Positions 15,875-24,640 of a stretch of 38,958 nucleotides of DNA are shown piece by piece; the first letter of the stretch is position 1; each line of letters opens with the position of its first letter. Below the pieces are notes generated by a model. The model ran no database searches. It was not told the origin of the DNA and saw only the letters and a program-made list of their open reading frames with translations. Position numbers and translations under genes: made by a program. The stretch is from Candidatus Helarchaeota archaeon (GTDB lineage: Archaea > Asgardarchaeota > Lokiarchaeia > Helarchaeales > HEL-GB-A), in NCBI GenBank assembly GCA_013375405.1, contig JABXJU010000010.1, forward strand, positions 1-38,958. The letters are read 5' to 3'.

Positions 15875-16498
15875 TTAATTTTGTTTTTGAAATTGTCTTA
15901 AGAGAATCAATAATTTGTAATCTTTCCCGTTCAGATCTAAAGAAATGGCCTCTAATTCTTTCTCTACGCTAGCATCATCTTTTTGCAATAGTTTTGCGTC
16001 TGATAAATCCTCTGGTTTTAGAGTTATTCTCTTTTTTTCGCCTTTTCTCTCCCCTTTCATGAACTTTGGGAGTTGTTTTTTGATCGATTCTATATCTTCT
16101 TTAATTTTTTTATTCAGAAACTCCATAATCATAGGACGAGCGTCTTTTGAGACACGCAATCCACCATCAGTAAACGCTCTATGAACATACGTAGGGCGAA
16201 CGAATTCCTTTTTGTGTGCCTCACTTCTAATCTTCGTCTTTATTTTTTTGGGAGGTTTTGGCAAACTAGGCAGTTCATCTTCAACATACGAGATAAATTC
16301 TTGATATACTATTGTAAATTGAGATAGGAAATCATCAACTAAATTTTCTAATTCTCCTCGAATTTCAGCACTTGAAAAGTCTTCTAAATGTTTAGTTAAT
16401 TGATTAACTTTATCCGATAATTGTGCCCGCAAATTATCTTTCGCCATTTCAAGATTTTGATTTAATTTTGTAATAAGTGACTCGAGCGCCATCGTCAT
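15875..16498 (-). CDS. Histone-fold protein with N-terminal coiled coil
   Basis: A 207-residue protein. Residues 1-75 are heptad-like and should form a coiled coil, then a Pro/Lys linker (76-98). Residues 99-170 follow the archaeal histone pattern: helix 1 (RPTYVHRAFTDGG), loop 1 LRVSKDA (archaeal histones have RVSEDA), long helix 2 (RPMIMEFLNKKIKEDIESIK), loop 2 KRITLKPED (histones have RKTVKAED), and a helix 3. A basic insert (MKGERKGEKK, 147-156) precedes loop 2, and a C-terminal helical region of about 35 residues follows. Histones with coiled-coil extensions have been described in archaea. DNA binding or bridging is inferred; a non-histone helical protein remains possible. Confidence 0.6.
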   Translation of the reverse strand: MTMALESLITKLNQNLEMAKDNLRAQLSDKVNQLTKHLEDFSSAEIRGELENLVDDFLSQFTIVYQEFISYVEDELPSLPKPPKKIKTKIRSEAHKKEFVRPTYVHRAFTDGGLRVSKDARPMIMEFLNKKIKEDIESIKKQLPKFMKGERKGEKKRITLKPEDLSDAKLLQKDDASVEKELEAISLDLNGKDYKLLILLRQFQKQN

Positions 16499-16624
16499 TC
16501 ACATTTCTTGCAAGTAAAAAAATTTTAATAAATCATGAAGATTTTGATTAAGTTATCTGATTATTTTATGTAGTAAATTGAAATTATAAAAGGAATTGTT
16601 CCTAAATATTACCGGGGTAATATT

Positions 16625-17590
16625 ATGGTCGTAAAAATTCTCTTATTGGGTTTAAATAGCGCAGGAAAAACCACTTTAGTTCGACACGTGCTAGAAGGAA
16701 AAGAATTTGAGGAATTAGAAAATCTTCCCCCTACAGAAGGCGTAAAAACTGATGAATACCGGTATAGACGGTTAATCCAGATCTCAGTTTTTGATTGCGG
16801 AGGGCAAAAACAATTCTTGGAGGGATACTTTACTGAACGAATGGAACGGACAATTTTTTCGAATGCACGCGTATTTTTTTGGATTGTTGATGTCGCAGAT
16901 AAAGAAAAATTGGGTGAAGCCAGATTTTGGTTTAAACAAGCATATAATTCACTTAAGAAATATTCACCCAATGCTAAAATTTTCGTACTTGCCCATAAAT
17001 ATGATTTAAAAGACAAAATTTCAAAAGAGGTCTTAAAAAAATTTTTCATAGAAAAAGAACCTTTACCAAAGGTTAAGTTCTACAGTTCGTCGGTAAAGAC
17101 AAAAGCTGCTCGCCGTATCCTATGTGGAGTTCTTAATAGCATAATAGAAAAGACCGAAACAGAACGGATGAAAAATCTACAAAAAATTCTAGATAAATTG
17201 AATAAACGAATCAATGCCAGTGTGACAATGCTTATTAACAAAGATGATGGACTAGAAATTGCCTCTTCAATAAGTCCTGAACTGGATTCGAGGATCATCA
17301 CTAAAGATGCTAGTGATTTTCTCCAATATCTCAGTATAAAAACCCTCATTTACCCCCTTAGCGTGGCCGAAGAATTAGTTCGGCAATTTAGAAAAAATAG
17401 ATTTCTCCAATCTAAAACTCTCAATACGACCTTTTACAAATTTGATGCAGAATATTTGATTATAAAGGACATCCATAAATATGTGTCAATATTCATTGCA
17501 GCTCCAATTACCCGCGTTTCTTTAGACAAATATGAGCAAGAAATTACCAAGGTTGCCCCTAGATTACTTGAGATTTTAAAACTTAAATAA
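16625..17590 (+). CDS. Rag/Gtr-like small GTPase with C-terminal roadblock-like domain
   Basis: A 321-residue protein. The GTPase domain (1-175) has the P-loop GLNSAGKT (9-16), a switch-I threonine (T37), DCGGQ (57-61) and HKYD (124-127). HKxD in place of NKxD, together with DxGGQ, is typical of Rag/Gtr GTPases, which in eukaryotes control TORC1 at lysosomes. After a helix (176-197) comes a roadblock/longin-like region (about 198-320; VTMLINKDDGLEIASSI and later VSIFIAA), as in Rag proteins. Asgard archaea are rich in such GTPases. All nucleotide-binding motifs look intact. No lipid anchor or membrane helix is visible. Its partner is unknown; a longin-like membrane protein lies 3 kb away. Confidence 0.85.
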   Translation: MVVKILLLGLNSAGKTTLVRHVLEGKEFEELENLPPTEGVKTDEYRYRRLIQISVFDCGGQKQFLEGYFTERMERTIFSNARVFFWIVDVADKEKLGEARFWFKQAYNSLKKYSPNAKIFVLAHKYDLKDKISKEVLKKFFIEKEPLPKVKFYSSSVKTKAARRILCGVLNSIIEKTETERMKNLQKILDKLNKRINASVTMLINKDDGLEIASSISPELDSRIITKDASDFLQYLSIKTLIYPLSVAEELVRQFRKNRFLQSKTLNTTFYKFDAEYLIIKDIHKYVSIFIAAPITRVSLDKYEQEITKVAPRLLEILKLK

Positions 17591-17615
17591 ATTTTCTATT
17601 ATTTTGATGTGAATT

Positions 17616-18602
17616 ATGCCAAAAATTGTGGTTGAACCTGTTGCTGCTGAGAGCTTCGGCGTTCGGTCCATGGCAACATTCGTAAGAACCCCTGATACAT
17701 CAGTCGTTATTGATCCTGGATGCTCTTTGGGACAACGAATGCGATTAGATCCCCACCCAAAAGAGTACGAAGCACTTCTTCAAGCAAATCAACGCCTTAT
17801 TGAAACTTGTAAAAAGGCGGAAATTCTAATTATTTCTCATTTCCACTACGATCATTTGAAACCAACATTTACTGATTATCATTTCATTCTCTCCAATCGG
17901 GAACTGGCAGAGATCCTTTACACCGATAAAATTATTTTAGCAAAAGATTTTCGCGAAAATATTAATACCAGTCAACGGCAACGAGGTTACTATTTCAATA
18001 AATTTACAAAAAATTCCGTCAAAGAGATAATATGGGCTGATAAACAGACTTTTGAATTTGGAAATACAGTTATTCAAATTTCGAAACCACTTCCTCATGG
18101 CGAACATGATTCTAAACAGGGCTTTGTAGTATCCTGCAAGATTCAATATGATGACGAGACCTTCGTATTTGCGACGGTACAAGGCCCGATTGTTCCTGAA
18201 ACTCTAAAACACCTCCTTTCCTTAAACCCTATGACATTATATGTGGGCGGCCCCCCTCTTTATCTAAGCGGATTTCGGATTCTTGATACGACTTTGGAGC
18301 TCGCCAAAAGTAATATGATTGAATTAGCAAGGCATGTTCCCGTGCTAATCATCGATCATCATCTCTTGCGTGCTCCTAATTGGAAGGAATGGTTATCTCC
18401 GGTTTATCATATGGCAGAAATATCAAATCATTGGATAGGAACTGCTGCTGATTTTTCTAAAAGATCTCCTGAGATCTTAGAAGCCATCCGAAAAGATCTC
18501 TATAAACGGAATCCACCTCCAGAGGAATTCATTCAATGGACCAAACAATCCAAAAAATACAAAAAAAATAACCTTCCCCCAAATCTCCATTCTCTTTTTT
18601 AA
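17616..18602 (+). CDS. UPF0282 metallo-beta-lactamase-fold hydrolase
   Basis: A 328-residue archaeal MBL-fold protein. The N-terminal ESFGVRSMATFVRTPD and IDPGCSLGQRMRLDPHP match the UPF0282 family as I know it. The metal motif is SHFHYDH (H75, H77, D79, H80), with later histidines in LPHGEHD and IIDHHLLR. Its substrate is unknown; MBL-fold relatives are hydrolases or nucleases. It starts 25 bp after the GTPase gene and probably shares its transcript, with only a weak GATGTGA ribosome site. The lysine-rich C-terminus (KQSKKYKKNN) could touch nucleic acid. Confidence 0.85.
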   Translation: MPKIVVEPVAAESFGVRSMATFVRTPDTSVVIDPGCSLGQRMRLDPHPKEYEALLQANQRLIETCKKAEILIISHFHYDHLKPTFTDYHFILSNRELAEILYTDKIILAKDFRENINTSQRQRGYYFNKFTKNSVKEIIWADKQTFEFGNTVIQISKPLPHGEHDSKQGFVVSCKIQYDDETFVFATVQGPIVPETLKHLLSLNPMTLYVGGPPLYLSGFRILDTTLELAKSNMIELARHVPVLIIDHHLLRAPNWKEWLSPVYHMAEISNHWIGTAADFSKRSPEILEAIRKDLYKRNPPPEEFIQWTKQSKKYKKNNLPPNLHSLF

Positions 18603-18657
18603 GACTTAAAAAAGATTAAATAATTCAAATTCTTAACATTGTTATGAAGGCGATCTT

Positions 18658-19644
18658 ATGGGAAATGTATATAATTCTATTCTGGATTTGATAGGACATA
18701 CCCCTCTCGTTCGTATCAATAAGTTGAACCCTAATAACAAAGTTACGATGTATGCGAAGTTAGAAAAATTCAATCCAGGAGGATCTGTTAAAGATCGTAT
18801 TGCAGAATATATGATTGAACAAGCAGAAAGAGAAGGCTTACTTACGAAAGACAAGGTTGTAATAGAACCAAGCTCAGGAAATACAGGAATAGGATTAGCC
18901 CTTGTATGTGCTCAAAAAGGATATCCGCTCGAAATAGTTATGCCCGAAACTATGACTATGGAGCGCCGACGAATGTTACTCGCATTTGGAGCTAAAATTA
19001 TTTTAACTGCAGGCAGTAAAGGGATGGACGGAGCAGAAGATCAATGCAAACAACTCATTGAGGAAAATCCTGAGAAATATTTTCGTCCCAATCAATTCGC
19101 AAATAAGTACAACGTCCTTGCTCATTACGAAACTACTGGAAAGGAAATCCTCGAAGATACCGATGGAAAAATTACCATATTCGTGGGTGGCATTGGAACT
19201 TCTGGCACTCTTATGGGCGTATCAAAACGATTGAAGGAATTTAATCCAGATATTAAAATTATCGGAGTTGAGCCCTACCCGGGCTCTAAAATTCAAGGCT
19301 TAAAGAATCTCGATGTACAATATGTACCCGAAATCTTTGATTCTTCACGAATTGATGAAAAAATAAAAGTTAAAGATGAAAATGCATTTGAAATGGCACG
19401 CCGGCTAACTTTACAAGAAGGTATTTTTAGTGGAATTAGCTCTGGAGCAGCCATGTATGTGGGGATCGAAAAAGCCAAAGAACTCGACTCCGGCGTCATT
19501 GTGGTTTTTTTACCGGATGGAGGCGAGAAATATACCACTACTTCACTTTATGCACCAAAAGCCTGCCTTGAATGTATCAAAAAATGTCAAATAGTAACCT
19601 CAATCACGGATGAATATATTAAATCTATGGAACCCTTCCTTTAA
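18658..19644 (+). CDS. cysK: Cysteine synthase (O-acetylserine/O-phosphoserine sulfhydrylase type)
   Basis: A fold-type II PLP enzyme of 328 residues that should make cysteine from an activated serine and sulfide. The PLP lysine is K45 in NPGGSVKDRI; SSGNTGIGLA (72-81) is the substrate loop; GGIGTSGTLMG binds the PLP phosphate; and SGISSGA is near the C-terminus. The C-terminal tail CLECIKKC carries three cysteines, an addition to the core family that may bind metal or act in redox control. It could also be a cystathionine beta-synthase-like enzyme, but no CBS domain is present. GAAGG precedes the ATG. Confidence 0.88.
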   Translation: MGNVYNSILDLIGHTPLVRINKLNPNNKVTMYAKLEKFNPGGSVKDRIAEYMIEQAEREGLLTKDKVVIEPSSGNTGIGLALVCAQKGYPLEIVMPETMTMERRRMLLAFGAKIILTAGSKGMDGAEDQCKQLIEENPEKYFRPNQFANKYNVLAHYETTGKEILEDTDGKITIFVGGIGTSGTLMGVSKRLKEFNPDIKIIGVEPYPGSKIQGLKNLDVQYVPEIFDSSRIDEKIKVKDENAFEMARRLTLQEGIFSGISSGAAMYVGIEKAKELDSGVIVVFLPDGGEKYTTTSLYAPKACLECIKKCQIVTSITDEYIKSMEPFL

Positions 19645-19745
19645 TTCTTCTCTAATTTCGTCACTCGAATTTCTAGCTGTCTGGTACTGCATTTAGCAAA
19701 TGTTTAAATATTTCTGTTGATGTTCTAAAAGTAAGAGTCGATTAG

Positions 19746-20516
19746 ATGATAAAATTAAAAGAATACACGGATATTCCGGATTTACGCAGTCCGCTTGTTT
19801 TGATTGGAATGCCCGGAATCGCCTTGGTGGGTAAACTCGCTACTTTAAGCATTATTAATAGCGATAGCCTTAAATGTTCTCTCTATGGCGAAATATATTA
19901 CCATGATTTTCCCCCACATGTCATTATCAATAAAGCCGAAATCAAAATGCCTAAAATCGTGATTTATACGAAGAAACTCCCAGATTCATATGATCATGAC
20001 TTAATCGTTATAACAGGCGACTATCAGCCTACCACATCTTTAGGAATATATGCATTATCCGATTTTATTTGTAAGCTCTGTAAAAAATTTGATACTTATT
20101 TGATTGTAAGTATGGGCGCATTCGTTCCTGAGACGATGGGTAGCAAAAGGCAGGTCTATATCTCCTCAACGCAGAAAAAATGGATCGATTTTTTCCTAAA
20201 ATCCTCCACTGAGACCACTGTGATTTTGAAAGGTGGATATATCAGTGGGGCGAATGGGATAATTCCGGCTTGGTCTGCCATTCATTATGACATTCCAGGT
20301 GTTTGTATCCTTGCAGACGCTATGCCGTTACTGCAGATCGATCCTGCAGGGAGTAAGGAATTAGTTCGTGTGATAAATGCACTTTTCGAACTTAAAATCG
20401 ATGAAGACCTTCTGGACCGCAGGATTGAAGAAATTGAAAGCATGACCTCTGAATTCTTAGAGCTCATGCAAAAGCGGCGTGATGAAAAGCAAAAACCTCA
20501 GCCTTATATTGGATGA
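19746..20516 (+). CDS. PAC2-family protein (proteasome assembly chaperone-like)
   Basis: A 256-residue protein of the PAC2 family: LVLIGMPGIALVGKLA near the N-terminus, DFPPHVIINK, LIVITGDYQPTT, YLIVSMGAF and ISGANGIIPA. Archaeal homologues (PbaA/PbaB) form homo-oligomers, and PbaB can activate the 20S proteasome through a C-terminal HbYX-like tail. This protein ends KPQPYIG, where Tyr-Ile is not a clear HbYX motif, so proteasome binding is uncertain. The C-terminal helix (about 220-245) is charged. A TATA-like TTTAAATATT at 19706-19715 lies about 35 bases before the start. Confidence 0.85.
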   Translation: MIKLKEYTDIPDLRSPLVLIGMPGIALVGKLATLSIINSDSLKCSLYGEIYYHDFPPHVIINKAEIKMPKIVIYTKKLPDSYDHDLIVITGDYQPTTSLGIYALSDFICKLCKKFDTYLIVSMGAFVPETMGSKRQVYISSTQKKWIDFFLKSSTETTVILKGGYISGANGIIPAWSAIHYDIPGVCILADAMPLLQIDPAGSKELVRVINALFELKIDEDLLDRRIEEIESMTSEFLELMQKRRDEKQKPQPYIG

Positions 20517-20552
20517 AAAATTAATCTACTTCAATTTCTAATAAAATTTTCA

Positions 20553-21485
20553 TCATGATCCTCCTATAATTCCCCAAAGGATCTCAAAAACCGGGGTAAA
20601 AAAGTAAAGAATTAGGAAAATGGTTCCACCAATTCCAATGATGAAACTTCCTTTATCGACTGATGTCCCGCGATCCAATCCGAGACCAACTAAAATACCG
20701 CAAAAAAAGCTTAGTAGGGCTAAATCCGGTCGTGAAAAATCAGGAAAAGTTCCTAAAAATGCAATACTGCTCGTATCACCAATTAATTCGAAAGTTAATT
20801 TTACAAATAGAAGTACTATAAAAAAGAATACAAATCCATTTATTATTTTCAAAGTTTTATCCTTTTTTGAGATAATTGAAAAGATAAAGGCGCCTAATAT
20901 CAACATGAAACTGAAAGAAAACATATTGTAATGCGAAAAAAGAATCCAAAACATTATAGCAAACGATGAAAGCATTACTAAATTTCGCGGTATTGTATGT
21001 CCATCTGCAAAAAACCCCTCTTTTTCAATAAATAATTCATTCGGTAAAATTGGGCGTGAAACGCGGCTAGTTGTAGGTGTAGGTAGACTATCTATAACCT
21101 CTAATCTCTTTTCTGGAACAAGACTAGAATATAGAGTTTTTATGATATCTGTCCGGCTTTCCCAATGAGCCATTAATCTCTCAGCTGACTCTCCTAACAG
21201 GTTTTTATCAAATTCTTCACTATCTCCTGAGAACACCACTAAAGCATAGAGCGTAGAACCTCCTCTTGCTTCAGTGACAGAGATCGAAAAGCGTTTGGCT
21301 AAACAATTAATATCTGATAATTCAAATGCTTGATAATCGACTTGAGAACCAAATCCAATTGCATTTCTCGCAATCTCCTTGAAAAGTTCCATATTTTTGC
21401 GTTTCCTTACTCCAGATGGATATACCTTTACAGGAATATATCCACGTTCTTCATCGAATTTGCAAAGGAGAACTCCTTTCACCAA
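20553..21485 (-). CDS. Membrane protein with possible N-terminal longin-like domain
   Basis: A 310-residue protein in two parts. Residues 1-130 are soluble and begin with GVLLCKFDEERGYIPVKVYP, then a helix with FKEIARNAIGFG, FSISVTEARGGSTLYALVVF and another helix. That order resembles a longin/roadblock-like fold. After a linker (131-165) come about five membrane helices (166-310). I know of no named family. Longin-type domains recruit small GTPases in eukaryotes and in Asgard models, so a role as membrane platform for the nearby Rag-like GTPase is possible but unproven. The gene is convergent with the PAC2 gene. Confidence 0.65.
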   Translation of the reverse strand: MVKGVLLCKFDEERGYIPVKVYPSGVRKRKNMELFKEIARNAIGFGSQVDYQAFELSDINCLAKRFSISVTEARGGSTLYALVVFSGDSEEFDKNLLGESAERLMAHWESRTDIIKTLYSSLVPEKRLEVIDSLPTPTTSRVSRPILPNELFIEKEGFFADGHTIPRNLVMLSSFAIMFWILFSHYNMFSFSFMLILGAFIFSIISKKDKTLKIINGFVFFFIVLLFVKLTFELIGDTSSIAFLGTFPDFSRPDLALLSFFCGILVGLGLDRGTSVDKGSFIIGIGGTIFLILYFFTPVFEILWGIIGGS

Positions 21486-21626
21486 TCTTTCCCTCTTTTT
21501 TTACATAGTTTTATTCCTTATTCAAAGTTCACTTTTTTCTCAGGAAAATGATCATAAATCTTTAGATCTTATAAGTTAAATAATCAAGATAATTTAAAAA
21601 TTCTTAGCACTTTTGTTATGAGGTTC

Positions 21627-22259
21627 TTACAAAAGCCTATTTAGGAATTCAGATACGTTGTTTGCCATTTTCTTCTCTTGTCCCATGTAAAAATGGTCTG
21701 TTTCCAGCAAATGAAGCTCTTTCGGGTCTGGAAGTCGATCATATAATTGTTTGAGTTTTTCCATAGGTGCAAATTGGTCATAAGTTCCCCCAATTAATAG
21801 TATCGGTTTTTTACATTTTTGCAAATATTTGAAATTCCATAAGCCCACTGGACAAGCAATTCCTATCACTATTTTGATATCAGGATTTTCATAGGTAACT
21901 GGTAATCCAACATATGTTCCCCAGGAATACCCAATAAAGACAATCCGCTTCTGATCTACCAACTCATTTGTCTTCAGAAACTCGATCGCAGCCTCAACAT
22001 CTTTTCCCTCTTCCTTCCCACCAGAGGAATGCCCCTCTGATCTGCCAACTCCTCGACAATTGAATTTCAAGGTGATCATGGAGTCCTCAAGTTCTTCACA
22101 AACCGCATCGACGACATTGTTGTACATACTTCCTCCAAATTGAGGATGTGGGTGCAATACAATTGCTGCTGGAAGAGATCGTTCAGGAGTCTTCTGCGGG
22201 GCATACACAATCCCCTCCAAATTTAAATTCTCAGATAAAAAATTTATATTCTGTCTCAT
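21627..22259 (-). CDS. Alpha/beta hydrolase, dienelactone-hydrolase-like
   Basis: A 210-residue hydrolase with LHPHPQFGGSMYNNVV, the NCRGVGRSEG turn, nucleophile elbow GYSWGT (S112), acid D161 (GGTYDQF) and H189 (ETDHF). The compact size and the HPHPQFGG motif place it in the small serine-hydrolase group often annotated as KANL3/Tex30-like or dienelactone hydrolase. No signal peptide. The Cys-cluster gene lies upstream on the same strand, its stop only 10 bp from this ATG, so the two are probably cotranscribed. Substrate unknown. Confidence 0.85.
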   Translation of the reverse strand: MRQNINFLSENLNLEGIVYAPQKTPERSLPAAIVLHPHPQFGGSMYNNVVDAVCEELEDSMITLKFNCRGVGRSEGHSSGGKEEGKDVEAAIEFLKTNELVDQKRIVFIGYSWGTYVGLPVTYENPDIKIVIGIACPVGLWNFKYLQKCKKPILLIGGTYDQFAPMEKLKQLYDRLPDPKELHLLETDHFYMGQEKKMANNVSEFLNRLL

Positions 22260-22269
22260 TTAAATTCCA

Positions 22270-22866
22270 TTATTTTGATTCTTCAGTTTTGTCTTCAGTT
22301 TTGGGGGGGCTGTCTGCCTTTTCCTTTGAAAGGATTTCTTCTATTTTCTTTCGATCTTCTTCATTTAAGCTTCCCATGGCTTCCTGTGACTGTTTTTGGA
22401 AAAATTGCAGAAACAGCATCTGGAGCATGGGGAGTGATGAACTTGTGCGGGTTCGGCAGCTGAAATCTAGTTTTGCTTGAGCCCGCATTTCTTTAAGCGA
22501 TTCTTTCGTCATCGTTCCCTTTTCTAACCCAGGACACTCCTTATTCATTATAAAAAATGAATTACCGTTAAACCCTAGGGGAAAAGTGGAACAACTAATT
22601 GGTTTGCTATAATAGATATTGCAGTTATTGGTTTCCTTGTTGAACAATGCGCAGAGCGTCTCGTTCGGATATTTTTTCAGAGCTATTATGGGAAATCCTC
22701 CTTCCATCGTAAATTCTAGGTTTGGATAGACGATATTTATAGATTGATCTGTAATCCATCGGCGAAGATCTTCAAAATAGACCATGACTGGCGATCGATT
22801 GCAACACTTGCGGTCGGGACAATTCCCAGCTAAACATTCAAATACAAATTTTGGAGCTGAACTCAT
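22270..22866 (-). CDS. YkgJ-family cysteine cluster protein
   Basis: A 198-residue protein with the cysteine pattern of the YkgJ (CxxCxxCC-type zinc/iron-chelating) family: C11, C16, C21 and C22 in the first 25 residues, then C72, C82 and C92 in LCALFNKETNNCNIY...SCSTFPLGF, and C111. Members are thought to bind a metal or an Fe-S cluster; function is mostly unknown. The C-terminus (about 150-198) is charged and low in complexity (KADSPPKTEDKTEESK). A GGTGAA ribosome site lies 7 bases before the ATG. First gene of a two-gene unit with the downstream hydrolase. Confidence 0.8.
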   Translation of the reverse strand: MSSAPKFVFECLAGNCPDRKCCNRSPVMVYFEDLRRWITDQSINIVYPNLEFTMEGGFPIIALKKYPNETLCALFNKETNNCNIYYSKPISCSTFPLGFNGNSFFIMNKECPGLEKGTMTKESLKEMRAQAKLDFSCRTRTSSSLPMLQMLFLQFFQKQSQEAMGSLNEEDRKKIEEILSKEKADSPPKTEDKTEESK

Positions 22867-22974
22867 CGTTTTTCACCACTCAAATGTAAATGACTCTTTT
22901 ATTTTATTCTCAATTAAAACTTTCTTTCACATACTACCCTATTCTAATCTAATAGTACAACATGACTCAAAGGA

Positions 22975-22984
22975 TTTATAAAAA
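22975..22984 (+). promoter_or_regulatory. TATA box for the M42 peptidase gene
   Basis: TTTATAAAAA lies about 34 bases before the ATG at 23014, predicting a leader of roughly 10 bases. The 147-bp gap here is shared with the divergent YkgJ gene. Confidence 0.45.
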
Positions 22985-23013
22985 TTTTTTAAGGTAGATG
23001 AAAATTTTAAATC

Positions 23014-24096
23014 ATGAATGATCCTGACTTTATATTTTTTAAACAATTAAGTGAATCCTTCGGCCCCTCTGGGTTTGAACGAGAGCCCCTCAATCTTTTA
23101 AAAAATTATATCAAACCCTATGCGGATGAACTCGAGACGGACAAACTTGGCTCTCTATTGTTTACCATGAATGGTGATGCAGAACACCCGCGAATTGCTG
23201 TTCCGGGGCATATCGATGAAATTGGCTTCATTACCACGGGCTTTACGGATGCTTTTATTCGATTCGTCAATCTTGGGGGCTGGTTTGATCAGATTCTCCT
23301 TGGACAACGGGTTCGCATTCGTTCAACTAAGGGCGATCTTTTAGGTGTAATAGCTGGAAAACCTCCCCATTTAATTAGCCCTGAAGACCGAAAAAAAGTC
23401 GTAAATATGAAAGAAATGTACATTGATATCGGCTGTCAAAATAAAGAAGAGTTGGAGCAACTTGGGATTAGGTTAGGGGATCCGATCGTTCCAGTCAGCA
23501 AATGCAGCTTATTACACGACAATAAAACTGCGATGGGTAAAGCATTCGATGATAGAGTTGGAGTTTTTGTAGCGGCTTTAGCTTGTAAGAAACTGAAAGA
23601 GGAAAAAATAAGTCACCCTAATACAGTCATCGGTGCTGCTACTACGATGGAAGAAGTTGGAGCTCGGGGCGCACGAACAATGGCCCATGTTTCAAATCCT
23701 GATATTGCAATAATTTGTGAAGTGGAGATTTCGGGTGATATTCCAGACACTAGACCCGGTGCTGCCCCTGGAAAAATGGGTAAAGGAGTTGCCATTCTTA
23801 CCTATGATCGGTCTATGATCCCGAATCCAGCGTTGAAAGAATTCGTAATAAACACTGCGAAGGAATGCAAAATACCGTACCAACTTTCATTGACCGCTAC
23901 CGGCGGAACTGATGGAGGCGCAATTCATCTCTCACGAAAAGGATGCCCCTCTATTGTACTTGGGGTTCCTACACGGCATATCCATTCCCCAGTTAGCTTT
24001 TTCGCTTTAAGTGATTTCGATGCCGCAGTTCAGTTAGTAATCGAATTAATTAAAAAATTAGATTTAAATACTGTCCAAAGCTTCACAGAATTCTAA
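23014..24096 (+). CDS. M42-family metallo-aminopeptidase
   Basis: A 360-residue M42 peptidase, a family that forms large tetrahedral dodecamers (TET) and trims peptides left by the proteasome. The metal and catalytic residues are in place: PGHIDEIGF (H66, D68), AFDDRVG (D180), MEEVGARGA (E213/E214), CEVEISGD (probably E236), and the terminal histidine in RHIHSPVS (H324). ATGGTDGG precedes it. Metal use (Zn or Co) and substrate class (glutamyl or general aminopeptidase) cannot be read. Its C-terminal portion exists again as a relic at 24641-24778. It is convergent with the first PH-like gene. Confidence 0.9.
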   Translation: MNDPDFIFFKQLSESFGPSGFEREPLNLLKNYIKPYADELETDKLGSLLFTMNGDAEHPRIAVPGHIDEIGFITTGFTDAFIRFVNLGGWFDQILLGQRVRIRSTKGDLLGVIAGKPPHLISPEDRKKVVNMKEMYIDIGCQNKEELEQLGIRLGDPIVPVSKCSLLHDNKTAMGKAFDDRVGVFVAALACKKLKEEKISHPNTVIGAATTMEEVGARGARTMAHVSNPDIAIICEVEISGDIPDTRPGAAPGKMGKGVAILTYDRSMIPNPALKEFVINTAKECKIPYQLSLTATGGTDGGAIHLSRKGCPSIVLGVPTRHIHSPVSFFALSDFDAAVQLVIELIKKLDLNTVQSFTEF

Positions 24097-24114
24097 AAAA
24101 AAAAAATTAAATTA

Positions 24115-24576
24115 TTAGCCTCCCGCAAGCTCCTTTATCTTATTGTAGATCATTTCTGCTCTAGCTATGTAATCTTGTTTACTTTCTTTCTTCCCAGTCT
24201 CTGGTACCCTTTTGAGTCGATGTGGCGCTAAAATAATTCTCCGTACCTTTCCCTCTGGTCTACCTTCATGTTCAGCAGTATGATTGATATAAATTTTATT
24301 TTTCTTATGAATCATCTCTACAATTTGCGAATATGGAATAGTCATTATTTTTCCTGCTTTGCCATATCCCGACCATCCCGATGAGAATCCCGCCTTTCCT
24401 GTGAAAAGTAGCCGTTTATCTGTCATTGCCCAAGTACCATTCAAATTAGGTTTTCCACCAAATTGGTATCCCCTTGAGGTATAAAAGCCATAAAATGTTA
24501 TAAGAAGTTCTTCACCCGATTCTATTAGGGGTTTAATCTTTTCCATATGTGCTGCTATTTTTTCTTCATATCCCAA
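24115..24576 (-). CDS. PH-like domain protein A (tandem paralogue)
   Basis: A 153-residue protein opening MGYEEKIAAHMEKIKPLIE. A helix of about 25 residues leads to a beta-rich core with TWAMTDKRLLFTGKAG, IMTIPYSQIVEM and NKIYINH, then a C-terminal helix (DYIARAEMIYNKIKELAG). The order 'tDkRLlft ... IpysqIv' is that of bacterial PH-like or GRAM-like domains, which can bind lipids or proteins. No membrane helix. It is closely related to the gene at 24793-25257, a product of a local duplication. Function unknown. Confidence 0.7.
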   Translation of the reverse strand: MGYEEKIAAHMEKIKPLIESGEELLITFYGFYTSRGYQFGGKPNLNGTWAMTDKRLLFTGKAGFSSGWSGYGKAGKIMTIPYSQIVEMIHKKNKIYINHTAEHEGRPEGKVRRIILAPHRLKRVPETGKKESKQDYIARAEMIYNKIKELAGG

Positions 24577-24640
24577 TTGAAAAACCTCCAGATTTTATTT
24601 TATCATATTATAAAATGAAGTATTTAAAAGTGAAGTACTT

